DNA from: JBMNUL01 sp050946255
Lineage (GTDB): Bacteria > Actinomycetota > Coriobacteriia > Coriobacteriales > CADBOM01
Length of the DNA stretch: 8,756 nucleotides
Assembly (NCBI GenBank): GCA_050946255.1
Contig: JBMNUL010000111.1
Span: 1-8,756, forward strand
Reading direction: 5' to 3'
Shown here: positions 5,367-8,756 of the stretch, in pieces
How positions within the stretch are numbered: the first letter of the stretch is position 1
Layout of the letters: each line of letters begins with the position of its first letter
Notes under the pieces: generated by a model
What the model saw: the letters and a program-made list of their open reading frames with translations, nothing else
The model's database searches: none
What the model was told of the DNA's origin: nothing
Program-made: the position numbers and the translations under genes

Positions 5367-5466
5367 CCCTCAGCAAGATGCCGCGCGTGAGCCTTGATGT
5401 GAAATCCGAAAAAACAGAAAATAGCTCTGGATTTGGCTAGACTTGCCAATAAGAGATGGTGGGAAT

Positions 5467-6459
5467 TTGAAAAAGTTCAGCGAGATAAGACGGTTCAGGT
5501 TCTACAGGACACTGGCTTTATGTGTGCTGGGTGTCTACATCGTCGTAGTCATAGCGATCAACCCGCAAGACACTTTCTGGACAAACGTGTTGACCTTGTT
5601 GACCCTGCTTATCGCCTTAATCTGCACGATGGTCCCAGTTATAATACACCTGCATGTCATCGGCTCCGCCGAGGTTCTTCTGGACCATTCTTGCGACCCT
5701 GCCGCATTCGTCCAACGCTGTGACAAGATGGGTCTGTTAGGTCCCCTCCCGCGCAGGGGGCTCTATCGACAAGAGGCAGTGCTGCTGCACCGCTACGGCA
5801 TAGCGCTCATAGAGGTGGGCAGGACGCGAGACGCAGCCCAGATTCGCCGCTATATCGAGGAGGCGCTCACCAGGGGTCGAAGATATTACTCTGACCCGAG
5901 TCACTCCGCGCGCCGTAGGGCCAACGCCCTCGCATACTGCGTGGCGATGGACATGTGCCTTGCCGACCTCTGCGCACGCCTCGGTGACGCTGAAGCCGCC
6001 ATGGCCTACGAAGGCCAGTTCAAAGATGAACTCTGGCATCTCCCCCAGTCCGCTTTTAAGAGCGCCGCCAACAGGGACCTGGAGCTGGGGGGCAGGGTGA
6101 CGATATCCTCGTCCATAGCGTTGTTCCTTCCCGTTGGCGCCTCACCGGCGTTCAGCGAGGGAGAGGTGACCGTCCTGGAGTCCAACACCAACAGGAGGCG
6201 TCTGGCCGCTGAAGCTCGAATGGCGCTTGCCGAAGAGGCATGGTACAGGGGCGAGTCCGACCGCGAGCGGAGCTTGCTCGAGCAGGTCGCGGCAGCTGCT
6301 CCCAGAATGCGCGTGGGACGAGTGGCGGCGTTCAAGCTCGCGTTCCGCAGCGACACGGGAACACCCGTCGGCTATGAGACGCTCCGCCTATCAGAACCTG
6401 TCGACCCCCACCCGGCTCTCCCCATGACCTCCGGGGAGTATATCCAGCAGAACAGGTGA
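5467..6459 (+). CDS. Membrane protein with two N-terminal helices and a TPR-like soluble domain
   Basis: From the TTG at 5467 this is a 330-residue protein. It has a basic start (KKFSEIRRFRFYR), two transmembrane helices at about 14-31 and 39-62, and a long soluble region. Basic residues before helix 1 and the short inter-helix loop suggest both termini are cytoplasmic. The soluble part has helix-turn-helix pairs with tetratricopeptide-like spacing: LHRYGIALIEVGRTRDA, CLADLCARLGDAEAAMAY and MALAEEAWYRGESDRERSL. This suggests a protein-interaction scaffold. It is not a family I recognise. No ATG start exists. TTG 5467 is preferred over TTG 5443 because GGTGGG lies just before it, though spacing is short; the 5443 start would add 8 residues. 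It is GC-rich with high G/C at third positions. It converges on the TetR gene. Confidence 0.8.
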   Translation: MKKFSEIRRFRFYRTLALCVLGVYIVVVIAINPQDTFWTNVLTLLTLLIALICTMVPVIIHLHVIGSAEVLLDHSCDPAAFVQRCDKMGLLGPLPRRGLYRQEAVLLHRYGIALIEVGRTRDAAQIRRYIEEALTRGRRYYSDPSHSARRRANALAYCVAMDMCLADLCARLGDAEAAMAYEGQFKDELWHLPQSAFKSAANRDLELGGRVTISSSIALFLPVGASPAFSEGEVTVLESNTNRRRLAAEARMALAEEAWYRGESDRERSLLEQVAAAAPRMRVGRVAAFKLAFRSDTGTPVGYETLRLSEPVDPHPALPMTSGEYIQQNR

Positions 6460-6542
6460 GACGGACTCGCCCGGTCCAGAAGTGCAACGAGCCTAGCACC
6501 GGATTTCTTTCTGTGACCTCAAAGGCATGAACCTCTAACTCG

Positions 6543-7139
6543 TCACTCGCGCCCTTCCAGGAAACGCTCGACCTTCACGGGGTCTGTGGAGCGTTTGGAA
6601 AGCTCGGCCTGGCAACCATTCAACAGCGCAGAGCGGATGGTGCCCAGCATCTCAGTGGGAGGCTCGCCTTCCTCATTAAGGTACCAACTGGTCATAAAGG
6701 ACACGATGCCCGATAACAAAAATTCAACGACGTAGCGGGCTTCTTTATCATCGGCAGGTATCGACATTCCGGCAAGGAACACGGGAGTCATTTCCTCGCG
6801 AAGCATCGGGAAGAAGCCGGGATCGCCCTTCGGACCCAGGAGCACCGTCATCTTTTTGAGGCTGGCCCGATAAAAGCGCGTGACAACTGAGGCAACCTCA
6901 AACCAAGTCTCATCGGATGAGGCAGTGAGCACAGTTTGCTTCGCCTCCGAAACGAGCTGTTGCTCCAAGACACGGCGCAAGTCGTAAATGTCCTCGTAAT
7001 GATGATAAAACGAGCTGCGATGCACCCCGGCGGTTTCCGTGAGCATCCGAATGGAGATGCGTTCTATCGGGTGCGTCGCATAAAGCTGCCAGAATGCGTC
7101 AGCCAGCTTCGCCTCAGTTTGGGTCTTCCTTTTTTGCAT
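6543..7139 (-). CDS. TetR/AcrR-family transcriptional regulator
   Basis: This 198-residue regulator has the TetR N-terminal DNA-binding domain at about 5-55. EAKLADAFWQLYATHPIERI (9-28) is helix 1 and its turn, and MLTETAGVHRSSFYHHYEDI (32-51) is the helix-turn-helix with the usual Y-HHYED ending. Residues 60-198 are the ligand-binding and dimerisation half, with no identifiable ligand specificity. It is probably a small-molecule-responsive repressor. The start at 7139 is the first ATG; the upstream purine run AGAGAATGGA is a weak ribosome binding site. The gene is divergent from the 261-residue unknown gene with a 129-bp gap, the usual layout for a TetR repressor and its target. I could not find a clear palindromic operator in that gap. 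Confidence 0.93.
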   Translation of the reverse strand: MQKRKTQTEAKLADAFWQLYATHPIERISIRMLTETAGVHRSSFYHHYEDIYDLRRVLEQQLVSEAKQTVLTASSDETWFEVASVVTRFYRASLKKMTVLLGPKGDPGFFPMLREEMTPVFLAGMSIPADDKEARYVVEFLLSGIVSFMTSWYLNEEGEPPTEMLGTIRSALLNGCQAELSKRSTDPVKVERFLEGRE

Positions 7140-7257
7140 GATTGTCCATTCTCTTATTTCGACACTTTGTAGAATATTAAACCTTACTTTTGCCTTTCCC
7201 GCCTCCTATTGTTGATTTATCGGAGGAAATACAAAGCAGAACCAAGAAACGAGCTAC

Positions 7258-7263
7258 AGGAGG
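7258..7263 (+). promoter_or_regulatory. Ribosome binding site deciding the start at 7269
   Basis: Perfect AGGAGG 5 bases before ATG 7269. It places the start 20 codons downstream of the in-frame TTG at 7209. Confidence 0.8.
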
Positions 7264-7268
7264 CTGTC

Positions 7269-8054
7269 ATGAGCGATTTTTCTGCAAAAGTCACCATCGA
7301 TGGGAATGAAATCCCTCAGTCGATCCTCGACCGCATCGAATACGAGCGCACCTTGCATGTCCTTCACGAGATGAAGGGTCTCGGAGCTGACATTAAAGAC
7401 GGCGATCGCAGCTTGTCCCACACCGACATCAACTGGCTGGAGCCCGAGCGCGCGAAGAAGATCTGCTTTGAGATGCGTGCCTCGCTGAGCGAGCAGGAGA
7501 TGCTCGACCTGACGGCAGAACCCAGGCTCGACTCCGAGGTTCGCTGGAAGAGCTTCAATGAAGACTACAATCCTGCCGACGACCACATAGGTGTTACCGA
7601 GATATCCATCAAGGGAGCGAGCTTTCAGCAGGTCATGGGCATCATGAACGGTGTCTTGAGCGACAAGAGCGGCATTGCGGTCAACCCCGAGCACTACATT
7701 GTGATAGGCGACGTCTCCACCGGCCAGCGTGGCATGGAGGTCTTCGGAATGTTCGGCGAGCCAGTGTTCGTCCATGGGGTGGCGGATAAGGGCATACCCG
7801 AGGATCTGCCCATAGAGCCAGACCCCTCTTATCCAGTTGCGGTCTGCGGTTCGATGCTGCTCAAGAGCGACGACACGCCGATTCATGTCGGTGCTTGTCA
7901 TATGGTGCGCCCCACGCAGGACGGGTTCGACATCAAGTCGACGTTCTTCTGCCCTGGGAAAGCCCCTCAGGCTATCGCCGACGGTCACAAGTACCACTTC
8001 GCCTTGGAAATCGTGAATGCCGCACGAGCCGCAAGCAAGGCTGCAGCTAACTAA
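7269..8054 (+). CDS. Protein of unknown function, TetR-divergent
   Basis: This 261-residue soluble protein has no signal peptide or membrane helix. I do not recognise the family. The N-terminal 70 residues are polar and helical. A central strand-rich part (107-170) includes IVIGDVSTGQRGMEVFGMFG. The C-terminal part is dense in conserved-looking Cys and His: PIHVGACHMVRPTQDGFD (204-221) with H206, C210 and H211, then C228 and GHKYHFALEIV (239-249) with H240 and H243. These could bind a metal or ligand, or simply line a pocket. It ends in an Ala-rich helix. The AGGAGG site makes this the best-expressed-looking gene in the window. Its position divergent from a TetR repressor suggests inducible expression by a small molecule. 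Its stop codon overlaps that of the convergent membrane-protein gene. Confidence 0.82.
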   Translation: MSDFSAKVTIDGNEIPQSILDRIEYERTLHVLHEMKGLGADIKDGDRSLSHTDINWLEPERAKKICFEMRASLSEQEMLDLTAEPRLDSEVRWKSFNEDYNPADDHIGVTEISIKGASFQQVMGIMNGVLSDKSGIAVNPEHYIVIGDVSTGQRGMEVFGMFGEPVFVHGVADKGIPEDLPIEPDPSYPVAVCGSMLLKSDDTPIHVGACHMVRPTQDGFDIKSTFFCPGKAPQAIADGHKYHFALEIVNAARAASKAAAN

Positions 8055-8060
8055 GTTAGC
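8046..8060. other. Palindrome over two convergent stop codons
   Basis: GCTAAC (8046-8051), TAA, GTTAGC (8055-8060) is a perfect inverted repeat whose centre is the + strand stop codon. The minus-strand stop (8051-8053) lies within it. With 6-bp arms and a 3-base loop it is at best a weak bidirectional terminator, with no U-tract. Confidence 0.5.
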
Positions 8061-8536
8061 AACCCGCGGTCGCGAAGCTCTCTGTAGTGTCGGGCATGTA
8101 TCCCTATGTGCCCGACACCGAGGATGGCTGCGGACAGCACCAGCACGGGAGACCCGCACCAGATACCGAGAAGGATGAAGGCGATCACTGGAAGCGTGGC
8201 TATCGGGACTGGAATCGGGCCGAGGGGCGCGTACATGTAACCCAGGCTCCTTCCGTGTCTGAAATAGCGTGCCCACGCGATTTCATAGAGGATCATGAGC
8301 ACCAACGCGACAAGCAGCCAGGCGAGCGATGGCCACCCGAACTCATCAGTGGGGACGAATATTATCGCGGCCACCGTTGTCAATACCTGGCCGACCCGCT
8401 CCAGGATGAGGAGGACTCTGCTCTCGCCACGCGACAGCTCTTCATACCCTTCGGGGAGGTCCCTCGCCCAGATGATATTGGGGACAAACAGCGCCGCAAG
8501 GAACAGGATGCCGACGGGCGATATCCCAAGGTTCAT
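8051..8536 (-). CDS. Small polytopic membrane protein coupled to a 4Fe-4S protein gene
   Basis: This 161-residue protein has four to five hydrophobic helices, at about 5-23, 41-62, 70-88, 107-127 and 129-145. The loop after helix 1 is acidic and charged (DLPEGYEELSRGESR) and the C-terminus is basic (HARHYRELRDRG). I do not recognise the family. Its ATG at 8536 overlaps the stop of the upstream 4Fe-4S gene as ATGA, which implies translational coupling and explains the poor ribosome binding site. The partnership suggests a membrane component beside an electron-transfer protein, but no heme or quinone motif is visible. Its 3' end overlaps the convergent 261-residue gene by 3 bases. Confidence 0.75.
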   Translation of the reverse strand: MNLGISPVGILFLAALFVPNIIWARDLPEGYEELSRGESRVLLILERVGQVLTTVAAIIFVPTDEFGWPSLAWLLVALVLMILYEIAWARYFRHGRSLGYMYAPLGPIPVPIATLPVIAFILLGIWCGSPVLVLSAAILGVGHIGIHARHYRELRDRGLLT

Positions 8537-8756
8537 CCCACGCTCTTTTGGTCGGACGGTACTGAGATGGGTTCAGGACGGGGAGCGCGTTGTCGAGCTC
8601 TGCCATTTTGGACGACCCCGAATACTAGATGCAGGGCATCTTGCTTGCAGGCGTCGCAGCATGCGCCGCACTGGATACACTCGCTGTGGAGCACGACACC
8701 TCCCGAGGCGAGCTTCTCCACCGGAAGGCTCATTGGACAGGTCTTGGTGCACGCAC
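8533..8756 (-). CDS. C-terminal end of a 4Fe-4S polyferredoxin-like membrane protein (partial)
   Basis: The frame is open to the edge of the window, so this is the last part of a longer gene; the internal ATG at 8733 should not be taken as its start. The visible 74 residues read CTKTCPMSLPVEKLASGG, then ECIQCGACCDACKQDAL, then a short basic tail. This is the second ferredoxin cluster (CX2CX2CX3C) preceded by the closing CX3CP of the first. That arrangement is known from NapH/NosR/CcoG-type proteins (COG0348), in which several transmembrane helices precede a cytoplasmic pair of [4Fe-4S] clusters. The usual Pro after the last Cys is Lys here. It probably moves electrons between quinol or a redox partner and another enzyme. 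It is the first visible gene of a minus-strand operon with the small membrane protein. Confidence 0.8.
   Translation of the reverse strand, partial: ACTKTCPMSLPVEKLASGGVVLHSECIQCGACCDACKQDALHLVFGVVQNGRARQRAPRPEPISVPSDQKSVG

Noticed and set aside
7140..7268. Palindromic TetR operator or clear promoters in the divergent gap
   Set aside because: AT-rich pieces such as TAGAAT and AATATT are present, but no well-spaced -35/-10 pair or extended dyad stands out by eye.
7254..8276. 340-codon minus-strand frame opposite the 261-residue gene
   Set aside because: It is antisense to a gene with a perfect AGGAGG site and ordered motifs, has no ribosome binding site, and its peptide is rich in His, Arg and Leu without domain pattern.
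1..8756. CRISPR array, transposase, integrase or phage gene
   Set aside because: No regularly spaced repeat series beyond the single repeat pair at 1790-1870, and no translated frame resembles a recombinase or Cas protein.

Overview
The window looks like moderately GC-rich bacterial DNA from a Gram-positive-type anaerobe. Several genes have strong AGGAGG-type ribosome binding sites, TTG start codons are plausible, and there is an HxlR-family regulator, a flavin/iron-sulfur-type oxidoreductase and a membrane-anchored agmatine deiminase. A coriobacterial (Eggerthellaceae-like) or clostridial host is my inference; nothing here proves it. There are no rRNA, tRNA, CRISPR or transposase sequences that I can support. 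Strand switches between almost every gene suggest a mosaic of small independent units rather than one long operon.

Left part (1-2723): a + strand metallo-beta-lactamase-fold hydrolase (99-959) is followed by a strong hairpin terminator that serves mainly the minus strand. Next comes a probable stress-response module. A flavodoxin-fold NADPH/FMN oxidoreductase (1161-1709) and an NTF2-like/putative lumazine-binding protein (1879-2262) lie on the minus strand, divergent from an HxlR-type regulator (2391-2723). The 128-bp divergent gap holds a near-consensus sigma70 promoter (TTGACA-17-TATATT) whose -10 box is part of a self-complementary AT block usable from both strands. An AGTAC-N15-GTACT dyad overlaps the proposed minus-strand -35. 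The regulator has exactly two cysteines, one near each end, as expected of a thiol-based YodB-like redox switch. Two 20-bp imperfect direct repeats lie between the NTF2-like gene and the flavoprotein gene.

Middle part (2842-5279): a membrane-anchored agmatine/peptidylarginine deiminase-family enzyme (minus) has no pathway partners nearby. After a roughly 300-bp divergent gap with an inverted repeat there is a small + strand protein that looks like a solitary immunity-type or accessory protein, and a possible short coding tail (4565-4762). A perfect 11-bp hairpin and a DUF488/YeaO protein (minus) follow.

Right part (5443-8756): a + strand membrane protein with two N-terminal helices and a TPR-like soluble domain converges on a TetR-family repressor (minus). 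The repressor is divergent from a 261-residue protein of unknown function, its likely target. That gene converges, with overlapping stop codons inside a small palindrome, on a two-gene minus-strand operon that runs off the window: the C-terminal end of a polyferredoxin-like 4Fe-4S protein, translationally coupled (ATGA overlap) to a small polytopic membrane protein.

The most interesting unit is the HxlR / flavoprotein / NTF2-like redox module with its interlocked promoters. Next are the orphan membrane-anchored deiminase and the TetR-controlled unknown protein.
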